A stretch of DNA of 64,000 nucleotides from Planctomycetaceae bacterium (GTDB lineage: Bacteria > Planctomycetota > Phycisphaerae > Tepidisphaerales > Tepidisphaeraceae): positions 62,001 through 126,000 of the forward strand of contig JAIYCY010000024.1 of NCBI GenBank assembly GCA_027487775.1, written 5' to 3'. Both the position numbers and the translations under genes were made by a program. The first letter of the stretch is position 1. The number at the start of each line of letters is the position of its first letter. The notes beneath the pieces are model-generated. The model saw only the letters and a program-made list of their open reading frames with translations, was not told the DNA's origin and did not search any database. Shown here in pieces: positions 53,178 to 61,079 of this stretch.

Positions 53178-53310
53178 GACCGTTCGCCCCCCTGATCGCA
53201 TCGTCAACACCATCCCGAATCAAGCAACGCACCGCGAGGAAGGGGCTCGCGGTGCGTCGGCGTGGTGGGGATTTCTTGCTCTCGTCAGGCGGTGCGTCGG
53301 ATGTGTCCGA

Positions 53311-54234
53311 TCACTCGACCTGCGTCATCCGCCTCGGTGGCGCGGGTGCTGGCGTCGTCGTACCGCCCCTTTCCCAATGCCCTTCGGTGCTTTCTGAATG
53401 GTTGCGTTCCTCTTCCGCGCGACGACGCTGCTCTTCTTCCCACGCGATCCGCTCTCGCTCCTCACGTTCCAGCCGCTCAACCTTCGCCCAAGGATTCGCC
53501 GCCTCATAAGCATCACGCTCGGCGATCCGCTTGGCCTCGGCGGCCATCCACTCGGCGTGACGTCGCTCCTCCTCTTCCCGCTCGAGTCGCTCACGCTCAG
53601 CCTTAATCTGATCGAAGTACGCCGTCGCATTCGCTTCCGTCAGAACCTCTTCAGAGTTTCCCGTCGTCGTGCCGGGAACCCACCGCTCCCAACTCGTCGA
53701 ATCCCATCCGCCGGGCGCATCGTCAAACAGCACCGTCGCTCGGTGAGTGATCGTCTTCTCACCACTGCTAAATATGTTCGCAAAGTTGAGCCGATCCGAC
53801 TCACGACCGAATTGATGCGTCAACTCAATGCGAATCGCGTTCGAATACGTCGGGTCGGCAGTCTCAAAGAAGCGACGAAGATTGGTGTCATACACGCCAA
53901 ACTTCACGTTCTGTGCACGAACGACCACCGATTTGCCATCGACCTTGTTCTCATTGGCAGCACCCACCGCCGCCGCAAGGATCTCACCCGTCGACCCGTT
54001 CTCCAACATCTTCTGACCCGCCGCTCGAACCGCCGCATCCGTCGCGGCCTGCAACTCTGTCTTCGCGACCTGCACCCGACCCAAATCCACCGCAAGCACC
54101 GCTATCCCCAGCATCACCGCGATCGAGAAAAACGAATAGATCAACACCGATCCACGCGCAGCACGCTCGCACACCTCTCGCCCGCGTGCTCGATTTGTCG
54201 CCGTCGTCTTGCAGTTCGAATGGACATTTCGCAT
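53311..54234 (-). CDS. TadE-like membrane protein with Arg/Glu-rich tail, copy 1
   Basis: The 307-residue protein has a basic N-terminus, a membrane helix in a TadE/TadG context (RGSVLIYSFFSIAVMLGIAVLAVDLGRVQVAKTELQAATDAA), then a compact ~130-residue domain (ENKVDGKSVVV, VKFGVYDTNLRRF, IRIELTHQF, HRATVLFDD). From about residue 190 it is a charged helix (IKAERERLEREEEERRHAE, VERLEREERERIAWEEEQRR), followed by a Thr/Pro-rich end closing in PPRRMTQVE. It is paralogous to the next gene. GGAGGTG directly precedes the ATG at 54234. The tail is predicted to be a long single or coiled-coil helix. The function is unknown, and no Tad secretion genes are nearby. Confidence 0.8.
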   Translation of the reverse strand: MRNVHSNCKTTATNRARGREVCERAARGSVLIYSFFSIAVMLGIAVLAVDLGRVQVAKTELQAATDAAVRAAGQKMLENGSTGEILAAAVGAANENKVDGKSVVVRAQNVKFGVYDTNLRRFFETADPTYSNAIRIELTHQFGRESDRLNFANIFSSGEKTITHRATVLFDDAPGGWDSTSWERWVPGTTTGNSEEVLTEANATAYFDQIKAERERLEREEEERRHAEWMAAEAKRIAERDAYEAANPWAKVERLEREERERIAWEEEQRRRAEEERNHSESTEGHWERGGTTTPAPAPPRRMTQVE

Positions 54235-54380
54235 CACCTCCGATGTCCAATTCACTCTCCATCCTTACAAATCGATATTCTTATTCGACGTCATATATAC
54301 ACCCTTCAGCCTTCACCGACGTCCGAGAAGCGGTACTCCTTCAGTCCCATACATCGTGCCGTCCACACCACTATTGAAGA

Positions 54381-54407
54381 ACAGACCTCCGAGCCTCGGA
54401 GGTCTGT
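54381..54407 (-). terminator. Hairpin terminator after TadE-like copy 2
   Basis: ACAGACCTCCG (54381-54391) pairs perfectly over 11 bp with CGGAGGTCTGT (54397-54407), loop AGCCT. It lies 31 bp past the stop codon at 54438. On the minus strand TCTT follows the stem, a weak T-run, so termination is likely but not certain. Confidence 0.75.
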
Positions 54408-54437
54408 TTCAATCACTCGAGTTATCGAACCCTGCAT

Positions 54438-55379
54438 TCATTCGACCTGGAGAATCCGTTTCGGCGGAAGCGGGGTCGGCGTCTGGGTGGTCGTCGTTGT
54501 CGTCGAGCCCGGATTGTTCCACTGCGTGCCCGGAATCACCGTCTTGTTCCTCTGCTCGTTTCGTGCCCGCTCCTCGGATTCGCGACGTTCACGCTCACGA
54601 ATCTCCCAAGCCCGACGCTCACGCTCCTCGCGGGCCAATCGATCGATCTTCAACTGCGGATTCGCACGCTCACGAGCATCCCGCTCAGCAATCCGACGAC
54701 GCTCTTGCTCCTTGCGACGATCCTCTTCAACGCGACGCTTCTCCTCCTCGATCTTTCGAACTCGTTCCTGCTCGACACGAATCGCAAGCTCGCGAGCCTC
54801 ACGTTGTTGGCGGTAATACTCGGTGACGGTTTCTTCCGTGATCACCGTATCCGGTGTCGAGCCCGACGAACCGGGATTGAATTGTGTGAACGTCTGCACA
54901 TCAAAGCCCTTGGGGACATCACCGATCAGTACGGTCGCACGATGATTGATCGTTCGCGTCCGTTCTCCGAGCAACGGTGCAAAGTGCAGGCCGTCCGAAT
55001 CGACGCCAAATGTATGAGACAACTCAATGCGAACCGCGTTCGCGAGCGTCGGGTCATTGGTAAAGACGAAGCGACGACCTGCTGCATCCCACACCCCAAA
55101 CTGAAGATTGCTCCAGCGAACCGTCACTGAACGCCCGTCAATCTTGTTGTTGCCCGCCGCTCCGACCGCAGACGCCAAAATCTCCCCAGGCGTCCCGCCA
55201 TCCAACATCCGCTGACCCGCCGCACGAACCGCCGCATCCGTCGCGGCCTGCAGTTCGCTCTTGGCCAGTTGCACCCGGCCAAAATCGACCGACAACACCG
55301 CAAAGGCCAGCAAAACCATGATCGCAAAAAATGAGTAGATCAGGACGGAGCCGCGCTGATGAGTTCGCGATGACTTCAT
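54438..55379 (-). CDS. TadE-like membrane protein with Arg/Glu-rich tail, copy 2
   Basis: The 313-residue paralogue of the preceding entry has the same order: RGSVLIYSFFAIMVLLAFAVLSVDFGRVQLAKSELQAATDAA, then NNKIDGRSVTV, LQFGVWDAAGRRF and HRATVLIGD. A longer charged helix follows (RVEQERVRKIEEEKRRVEED, RRKEQERRRIAERDARERAN, LAREERERRAWEIRERERRE). Both copies share a NP-x-x-K-[IV]-[DE]-RL-x-REERER-x-AWE block and end in PP[RK]R[IM]-x-QVE. The ATG at 55379 gives a short basic N-terminus (MKSSRTHQRGSV). Tandem duplication is evident. Each copy seems to have its own upstream region, and a hairpin separates them. Confidence 0.8.
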   Translation of the reverse strand: MKSSRTHQRGSVLIYSFFAIMVLLAFAVLSVDFGRVQLAKSELQAATDAAVRAAGQRMLDGGTPGEILASAVGAAGNNKIDGRSVTVRWSNLQFGVWDAAGRRFVFTNDPTLANAVRIELSHTFGVDSDGLHFAPLLGERTRTINHRATVLIGDVPKGFDVQTFTQFNPGSSGSTPDTVITEETVTEYYRQQREARELAIRVEQERVRKIEEEKRRVEEDRRKEQERRRIAERDARERANPQLKIDRLAREERERRAWEIRERERRESEERARNEQRNKTVIPGTQWNNPGSTTTTTTQTPTPLPPKRILQVE

Positions 55380-55591
55380 GCATCAAATCTGCCACGCCAA
55401 CATCAGCAGGCCCTATTTGAATTCTTTCAATGCAACGTCCCAGTCAGACCTGCACGTCTTTTCACCTAGTCAAATGCAAAATTCGATTGATACGCCTCAT
55501 TCAATCGCTACAGATTCACACCCCGTCAATGGGTTTCCAAACCATCAGACGCATTTGTCGCGCCACGATTCGATCCGTAATCTCATGATCG
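55380..55591. other. Divergent intergenic region upstream of ruvX
   Basis: An inverted repeat TTGAA-N4-TTCAA lies at 55417-55430, about 45 bp upstream of the minus-strand TadE-like start, and could be an operator. Nothing else was recognised. Confidence 0.35.
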
Positions 55592-56101
55592 ATGAGAACG
55601 CTCGCCATCGACTACGGCCGTCGACGCATCGGACTGGCAATGTCCGACGAGGGCGCTCGTTTTGTCTCGCCGCTCGAAGTTCTTCAAGTCGAGCATCCCG
55701 ACCATGCCCTCACCGACATTCGCACGCTCATTAAACGCGAAGCCGTCGCGCGGCTCGTCGTCGGACTTCCCCTCAACATGGACGATTCGCTCGGCGAGTC
55801 GGGCCGTGAAGTCCTCGCGTTCGTCCAGCAACTTCTCGGTCAAGACATCCACCTTCCCGTCGTCTTCGTCGACGAACGACTCAGCAGCTTTGAAGCCGAG
55901 CAAAATCTCATCGCTCAAAAACGCCTCGGGGCAAAAATCTCCAGACAACAAAAAAAACGCCGACTCGACGCCGTCGCGGCTGCCGGCATTTTGCAGGGGT
56001 TTCTTGACGGAAATCTACCCGCTGTCCAAGTCCCGGTTTCATTCGACCCATCCACCACCCCCCAACTTCCCACCCCAAGCCCCACCGAAAACGACCGCTA
56101 G
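55592..56101 (+). CDS. ruvX: RuvX/YqgF, Holliday-junction resolvase-like nuclease
   Basis: The 169-residue protein begins MRTLAIDYGRRRIGLAMSDE, with the catalytic Asp of the RNase H fold. VARLVVGLPLNMDDSLGESGREV and VVFVDERLSSFEAEQNL contain the other acidic residues, and KKRRLDAVAAAGILQGFLD ends the domain with DAVAA. Known YqgF proteins act in 16S rRNA 5'-end processing or junction resolution. A ~30-residue Pro-rich tail follows the domain. The ATG at 55592 starts at the first strand, so no longer N-terminus is needed. The ATP synthase epsilon gene follows 42 bp downstream on the same strand. Confidence 0.93.
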   Translation: MRTLAIDYGRRRIGLAMSDEGARFVSPLEVLQVEHPDHALTDIRTLIKREAVARLVVGLPLNMDDSLGESGREVLAFVQQLLGQDIHLPVVFVDERLSSFEAEQNLIAQKRLGAKISRQQKKRRLDAVAAAGILQGFLDGNLPAVQVPVSFDPSTTPQLPTPSPTENDR

Positions 56102-56143
56102 GACTTGTCCAATCCCCATCTCTTTGACTAACCTACAGGCCTT

Positions 56144-56530
56144 ATGTCCTTCAAGTGCACGCTCGTCGCCCCGGATCAGCAACTCTTCGACGGCCCGATC
56201 AACGGTGCCGTCCTGCCCGCCGTCGATGGACAGATCGGCATTCAGTCCGATCACGCCCCGATCCTGCTTCGACTCGGCTCAGGAAGACTCACGCTTCACC
56301 GACAAAACGACTCCGATGTCGTCCTCTTCGTCAGCGGCGGAGTCGCACAAATGAAGGCCAACACCCTCACCGTCCTCACCGACGAGGCTCGCGAACTCAA
56401 CACCATCGATAGACAGGCCGCCCAAGCCGAACTCGACGCCCTGCTCGCAACCGCCAACCCCACCGCCGAAGAAGCCCGCACCATCCGCGACCGCAAAATC
56501 GCCCGCGCCCGAGCCATCATCAGCGCCTAA
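56144..56530 (+). CDS. atpC: ATP synthase epsilon subunit
   Basis: The 128-residue protein matches AtpC. MSFKCTLVAPDQQLFDGPINGAVLPAVDGQIGIQSDHAPILLRLGSG is the N-terminal beta-sandwich, with VLFVSGGVAQMKANTLTVLTDEA following. The C-terminal helical hairpin is present (DRQAAQAELDALLATANPTA then ARTIRDRKIARARAIIS). Epsilon connects the rotor and regulates F1 ATPase. Normally atpC is the last gene of the atp operon after atpD. Here it is alone behind ruvX, with no other ATP synthase gene in the window. It could be a displaced single copy or a second copy. Confidence 0.9.
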   Translation: MSFKCTLVAPDQQLFDGPINGAVLPAVDGQIGIQSDHAPILLRLGSGRLTLHRQNDSDVVLFVSGGVAQMKANTLTVLTDEARELNTIDRQAAQAELDALLATANPTAEEARTIRDRKIARARAIISA

Positions 56531-56692
56531 CGCTCGGCCACTGTCACAACGCTACAGCTCCCGCCATCTCGCCCCAGCCTTCATCGTGCTCCAACCTAAG
56601 GTGCAAGCTGCACCCCTGCGTCCGCGTCCGCGCAGCACGAACCCCATCTAGATTCCATCCCAAAACCGCACGCCCTCCCCCGCCCCATCTGT

Positions 56693-57082
56693 TCAGCCCC
56701 CACGACATTCGCCGTCCGCGTTCCACAGCATGATCCCACCCGCCATGCTACGAACACGCTTGAAACCATTCTGCCTCAGAATCTGCGCGAACTGCAAACT
56801 ACGCCCCCCAACCTTGCAATACACTACCACCTCACGCTCCTCACGGCCCGCGAGCTTGTCCTCAAAATGCGCCGCAATCAGTTGCAGCGGAATCAACGTC
56901 GCGCCCTCAATTCGCGTCTGCTCCCATTCCAGCGGCTGCCGACAATCGATCAAATCAAAGTCCCGACCCGACCGACGCATCGCCGCCACCTCGCGCGGCG
57001 TGATCTCCCACTCTTCCCTGAACGCATAGCCCGCAGGCAGTCCGCGTTCATCCAATCCGCTAGCCGATTTTTCCTGCGACAT
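56693..57082 (-). CDS. Rhodanese-like domain protein
   Basis: The 129-residue protein is a single rhodanese domain. WEITPREVAAMRRSGRDFDLIDCRQPLEWEQTRI matches the N-terminal half, with IDCRQPLEW in place of IDVRxPxEF. VVVYCKVGGRSLQFAQILRQNGF contains the active-site Cys and loop CKVGGRS, and GFKRVRSMAGGIMLW is the typical end. It may transfer sulfane sulfur, but the acceptor is unknown. The short basic loop CKVGGRS resembles those of thiosulfate sulfurtransferases of the GlpE/PspE type. It is divergent from the glycosyltransferase gene at 57230. Confidence 0.9.
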   Translation of the reverse strand: MSQEKSASGLDERGLPAGYAFREEWEITPREVAAMRRSGRDFDLIDCRQPLEWEQTRIEGATLIPLQLIAAHFEDKLAGREEREVVVYCKVGGRSLQFAQILRQNGFKRVRSMAGGIMLWNADGECRGG

Positions 57083-57229
57083 GTTTTTACATCCTCGTCG
57101 TTAAACCGCACCGAATCATGCACGGACAGCCCGCGATTGTCGATTCAAACCATCACCATCTGACGATGCTTTCATCATCGCTCGGTTCCTGCATTCCGCT
57201 TCGCGCGATCCACGCCTACACTCCCGTTC

Positions 57230-58501
57230 ATGCGCTTGTTGCTCATCACGCTCGGCTCGCACGGCGACGTCCATCCCTTCGTCGGCATCGCACAAGCCCT
57301 ACACCGTCGCGGACATGATGTCACCGTGATGACCAACCCGCATTTCGGCCCACTCGTCGATCGGGCGGGCATCGCCTTTGAACCGGTCGGCTCCCTCGAG
57401 ACCTTCAATCGCTGGATCGAAGACCCCGATCTTTGGCATCCGCAGAAGGGCCCGGCGCGCGTCATGCAAGGCGTGGCCGAGATACTTGAACAAACCTTCG
57501 ACCGCACTCGGCAGGTCGCGTCGCGCATGGATGCTGTCGTCGGAAGCTCGCTCTGCCTCGGCAGTCTGACCGCCGCCGAGCGATTCGGTTTCCCCTACGC
57601 CACCGCTCACCTCGCGCCCATCTGCGTCCGCAGCAACATCCAACTCCCCACCCTGCCCGGCGGAATCAATCTCAGTTTCATGCCACACTTCATGAAGAAA
57701 AAATTCTGGGATGGCGCTGACCAATGGTTCATCGATCCCAATATCGCTCCCGCGCTCAACAAACTCCGCGAAGCCCACGGACTCACCCCAGTCAAAAACA
57801 TCCTCGGCTCACACTGGAACGCTCCCGCACTCACCCTCGGACTCTGGCCCGATTGGTTCGGACCTAAACTCGCAGACCATCCCGCACAGCTCAGGCTCAC
57901 CGGATTTCCACTCTACGACGAAGCCGACGTCACACCTCTCTCACCCCAACTCAATTCATGGCTCAATGCCGGCGACCCACCGATCGCATTCACACCCGGC
58001 AGCGCCATGAAGCACGGCCGATCGTTCTTCCAAACCGCCTCCGATGCCTGCCTCCGAATCGGTCGTCGCGGAATACTCCTCACGCGACACGCCGAGCAAA
58101 TCCCACTCAATCTGCCCGATCAGGTGATTCATGTTCCCTATGCGCCTTTCGGCTCGCTCCTGCCACGCGTCGCTGTCATGGTCCATCACGGCGGAATCGG
58201 AACCACCGCACAGTGCCTCCGCGCTGGCGTCAGGCAATGCATCATGCCCATGACTCACGACCAACCCGACAACGCCGCACGCTGCGTCAAACTTGGCGTC
58301 GCACGCACACTCCCACGATGGCGATTCAGCAAACGCGCTCTCGCCCGCACACTCAGCCAACTCCTTCACGATCCCAACATCCATCGCGCCACCCAATCCG
58401 TCGCCCAACGATTCCAACTCCAACCCGCGCAGCCTCAACCCATCGACCTCACCTGCCAACTCATCGAACAACTCGCTCGCGAACCGACCGCTGCACACTG
58501 A
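57230..58501 (+). CDS. UDP-glycosyltransferase (GT1/GT28-like)
   Basis: The 423-residue protein has the two-domain GT-B layout. MRLLLITLGSHGDVHPFVGIAQALHRRGHDVTVMT is the N-terminal acceptor domain start, shared with macrolide and sterol glycosyltransferases. The donor domain has FTPGSAMKHGRSFFQ, VPYAPFGSLLPRVAVMVHHGGIGTTAQCLRAGV and MPMTHDQPDNAARCVKLGVARTL, where HHGGIGTT and the following DQPDNA bind the UDP-sugar. It probably glycosylates a lipid or small molecule. No acceptor can be predicted. It is an isolated gene, ending 7 bp from the convergent mutarotase gene. Confidence 0.92.
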   Translation: MRLLLITLGSHGDVHPFVGIAQALHRRGHDVTVMTNPHFGPLVDRAGIAFEPVGSLETFNRWIEDPDLWHPQKGPARVMQGVAEILEQTFDRTRQVASRMDAVVGSSLCLGSLTAAERFGFPYATAHLAPICVRSNIQLPTLPGGINLSFMPHFMKKKFWDGADQWFIDPNIAPALNKLREAHGLTPVKNILGSHWNAPALTLGLWPDWFGPKLADHPAQLRLTGFPLYDEADVTPLSPQLNSWLNAGDPPIAFTPGSAMKHGRSFFQTASDACLRIGRRGILLTRHAEQIPLNLPDQVIHVPYAPFGSLLPRVAVMVHHGGIGTTAQCLRAGVRQCIMPMTHDQPDNAARCVKLGVARTLPRWRFSKRALARTLSQLLHDPNIHRATQSVAQRFQLQPAQPQPIDLTCQLIEQLAREPTAAH

Positions 58502-58508
58502 CCAACGC

Positions 58509-59429
58509 TCACTCCAGTCCTTCCACCCAAATCCGCGCCTCGATCGTATGCTCACAACCCGCCGGCAGTCGCATCGCACACACGCCGATCGCTGCCGTCT
58601 CGATGCACAACATCCGCGTCCACTCACCCTCACCCAGACCAATGCTCGCACGCGCAAGCGCCTCCCACGGATTCCACACCACCGTCGACATCGAACCCGA
58701 CTTCTCAATCACCACTGTCCTAGCCAGCCTCGGATCACGAATCTTCACCGTGCCCAAGGTCTGTTGATAAATGCGATCCGTGCGATCCGTCAGCTTCAGC
58801 GGCGTCGAAATCCCCGCCGTATGCGCAAAGCCGTGAACCTTGTCCAGATAATCCACCCCCTCCAGGCCGCTCACCTCCACCTCTCGCACATCACCCACAC
58901 TAAAATAGGTGTGCAGCGCACCCTCCACCACCGCCTCCCCTGCAGGATGCGAATTGGTCGTCGTCATCCGCATGACAAGCGTCTTGCCGATCGTCATCTC
59001 GACCACCAGCTTCAAATCCTCCGAACCAGAAATCTTCCGCGCGACCGCCGTCGCCTGCATCTCCAATGCAACGCGAATGTCATCACCCACTCGCTCGATC
59101 GACATCAACTGAAACGCACTCGTTCGCGCAATCCCATGCAACGGCGCATCCGCATCAATCCCGCTCGGCGGACTCCCAAACCAGGGCCAGCACACCGGCA
59201 CGCCCCCGCGAATCGCCTTGCCCAACGCAAACTGCGCCTTCTCCGTCAAGAACAACACCGGCGCAGCACCCCTCGGCTGCCAATGCGTCAAATGCGCGCC
59301 TTGCAAATAAAGCCGCGCCGAACACGACGCCGTCTCAATCACCAACGAACAAAGACCTCCCTCTCCCCCAGCATCCAGCCGCACACCTTCCGGAATCCGC
59401 ACGCCCGCTGCCATTGGTTCTACTTGCAT
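58509..59429 (-). CDS. D-hexose-6-phosphate mutarotase
   Basis: The 306-residue protein belongs to the aldose-1-epimerase superfamily, YeaD-like branch. ARLYLQGAHLTHWQPRG, VLFLTEKAQFALGKAIRGGVPVCWPWFG and APLHGIARTSAFQL (catalytic His) are the main blocks. EGALHTYFSVGDVREVEVSGLEGVDYLDK contains the second His. VVWNPWEALARA and MLCIETAAIG come near the end, with the catalytic Glu in CIETA. It interconverts the anomers of glucose-6-phosphate and related sugars. ATG at 59429 is preferred, while a TTG at 59438 and an ATG at 59414 are alternatives. Confidence 0.93.
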   Translation of the reverse strand: MQVEPMAAGVRIPEGVRLDAGGEGGLCSLVIETASCSARLYLQGAHLTHWQPRGAAPVLFLTEKAQFALGKAIRGGVPVCWPWFGSPPSGIDADAPLHGIARTSAFQLMSIERVGDDIRVALEMQATAVARKISGSEDLKLVVEMTIGKTLVMRMTTTNSHPAGEAVVEGALHTYFSVGDVREVEVSGLEGVDYLDKVHGFAHTAGISTPLKLTDRTDRIYQQTLGTVKIRDPRLARTVVIEKSGSMSTVVWNPWEALARASIGLGEGEWTRMLCIETAAIGVCAMRLPAGCEHTIEARIWVEGLE

Positions 59430-59522
59430 GCCAACCAATTTAATCGCTTTCGACTCACGCTTCGAGATTTTGGTCGAATCTCAAGTTGACAGATTTGTCA
59501 TCACACGAGCAGGATCACTTGC

Positions 59523-61055
59523 ATGAGCGAGAGCTTCTGGATTTTCTTCATGCGTCTCGGGCAGACCGTTCTCCAGCAGGCGCCATGGCTCTTCGCGGGC
59601 CTGCTGGTGGCGGCGATCATTCGACGCATTCCCGCCGACCGCGTTCGTGCACTTCTGGGCGGTGGCCACAGCGCGCCATTCCGGGGCGCGATCGTCGGAC
59701 TTCTGCTGCCGGTTTCGTCGCTCGGTCTGATCCCGGTGCTCATCGAACTGCATCGCCGCTCGGTCGATCGACGCGCCTGGCTCGCCATCATGATCGCCGG
59801 CGCGACGATCAATCCGCTCTCGATCATCTACCTCCTCGAAGGACTCAGCGGCATGTGGCTCGGCCTGCTCATCGCGCAAACCCTCTTCATCGCAGCAACA
59901 TGCGGATTCATGGTCGGCCGGGATCGACCCGATTCTGCTCATCTTGCCGACGATCGATTCGACGTGGCGATCCGCGATACATTCAAGGGCGTCGCGCGAT
60001 CGATCATGGCAGGCCGCGGGCTGTCGCGCGGCTGGCTTGCGATCCTGCTCGCCGTCCTAGCTTCGACGCTCGTTGCGACCTTCGTGCCTGCGGGCCTGCT
60101 AGGGCATGCGCTCTTTGACGAGGGGCGAAACATCCACGGCCTCGCAGAGGTCGCACTCGTCGCCCCCTTCGCGCTGCTCACGCCCGAAGACGCAGCCATG
60201 CAAACACGCGAAATCGCCAACCTCGGCACCGCACCGCCCGCCGTCATTGTCTGGCTCATCGTCGGAGGAGGACTTCACGCCGGCCTCTTCATGCTTCTTT
60301 TCGCGCGATTCAAACTGCTTCGCGCAATCAGTATCCTCATCACGCTCGCGATCTGCCTCGCCGCATGCGCCCTGACCAACGATCGACTCACCTTTGACGA
60401 AACCCGACTCGCCACAAGCGACACGCACGCGCTCGATCCCGTCACCCGACCCTTCAAACTCACAGGCAGTCCCGACGAACTTCCCCGCGACGCCGCCTTC
60501 CGCATCGTGCGACGCGACGCGTCTCCCATCGCCCTCGCCTCCCTCGCCGCGCTCGGTTTGCTCGCGTTCGTTGGCACGTTTCGCAAGCCACTTCTTTCAG
60601 ACGTTCCCCCCCGCAGCTCCGCATCCGTTGATCGCCCCATCATCGTTTGGACGAAACGCGCGCTCGTCGTCGCAACGCTCCTCGGGATCGTGGTGACGTC
60701 GCTTTACGCCTACTTCCCCGCACCAACCGTCATCGCGCGCGAACTGAAAATGCTCGATGCCGAACTCACGATCCCGATCCGGGAGAGCGACGAACTCGCA
60801 CTCACGCGCACGCTCGACACCATCCGCAAACGCCTCGACGACATCCGCTGGAGCATCCTGCTTCGAAAACCCACTCACATCCGCCGATTCGATCCACTGC
60901 TCGATCGCGCACGATCCGCCGCCGACGCCCTTCAAGCACTCCCCGCCGCCGACCGATCACTGACGCACCCCAGCATCGTCGAACTCAACCGATCACTCCG
61001 CGAAATCGAAATCAAACTGCTCTCGCCCACACAAACCCGATCCGCCCGACCCTGA
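59523..61055 (+). CDS. YraQ/UPF0718-type permease with C-terminal extension
   Basis: The 510-residue membrane protein's first ~280 residues match the UPF0718 permease family. LQQAPWLFAGLLVAAIIRRI, APFRGAIVGLLLPVSSLGLIPV and AWLAIMIAGATINPLSIIYL resemble the GxPxPxCSCGVxP region, although the Cys pair is replaced (PVSSLG). More helices follow to about residue 285. Then comes an additional part with two more membrane helices (ASLAALGLLAFVGTF and ALVVATLLGIVVTSLYAYF) and a soluble helical C-terminus from about residue 410 (IRESDELALTRTLDTIRKRL). Family members are implicated in metal or organic-ion export. The lost Cys motif and extension suggest a different job. Confidence 0.75.
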   Translation: MSESFWIFFMRLGQTVLQQAPWLFAGLLVAAIIRRIPADRVRALLGGGHSAPFRGAIVGLLLPVSSLGLIPVLIELHRRSVDRRAWLAIMIAGATINPLSIIYLLEGLSGMWLGLLIAQTLFIAATCGFMVGRDRPDSAHLADDRFDVAIRDTFKGVARSIMAGRGLSRGWLAILLAVLASTLVATFVPAGLLGHALFDEGRNIHGLAEVALVAPFALLTPEDAAMQTREIANLGTAPPAVIVWLIVGGGLHAGLFMLLFARFKLLRAISILITLAICLAACALTNDRLTFDETRLATSDTHALDPVTRPFKLTGSPDELPRDAAFRIVRRDASPIALASLAALGLLAFVGTFRKPLLSDVPPRSSASVDRPIIVWTKRALVVATLLGIVVTSLYAYFPAPTVIARELKMLDAELTIPIRESDELALTRTLDTIRKRLDDIRWSILLRKPTHIRRFDPLLDRARSAADALQALPAADRSLTHPSIVELNRSLREIEIKLLSPTQTRSARP

Positions 61056-61079
61056 TTCCGTCCAGCCAATCCACTTGCA

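Noticed and set aside
59486-59500. TTGACA with the inverted repeat TGACA-N4-TGTCA as a promoter for the permease
   Set aside because: No acceptable -10 box lies at the right distance, and the start codon is only 32 bp away. It may be an operator, but the support is weak.
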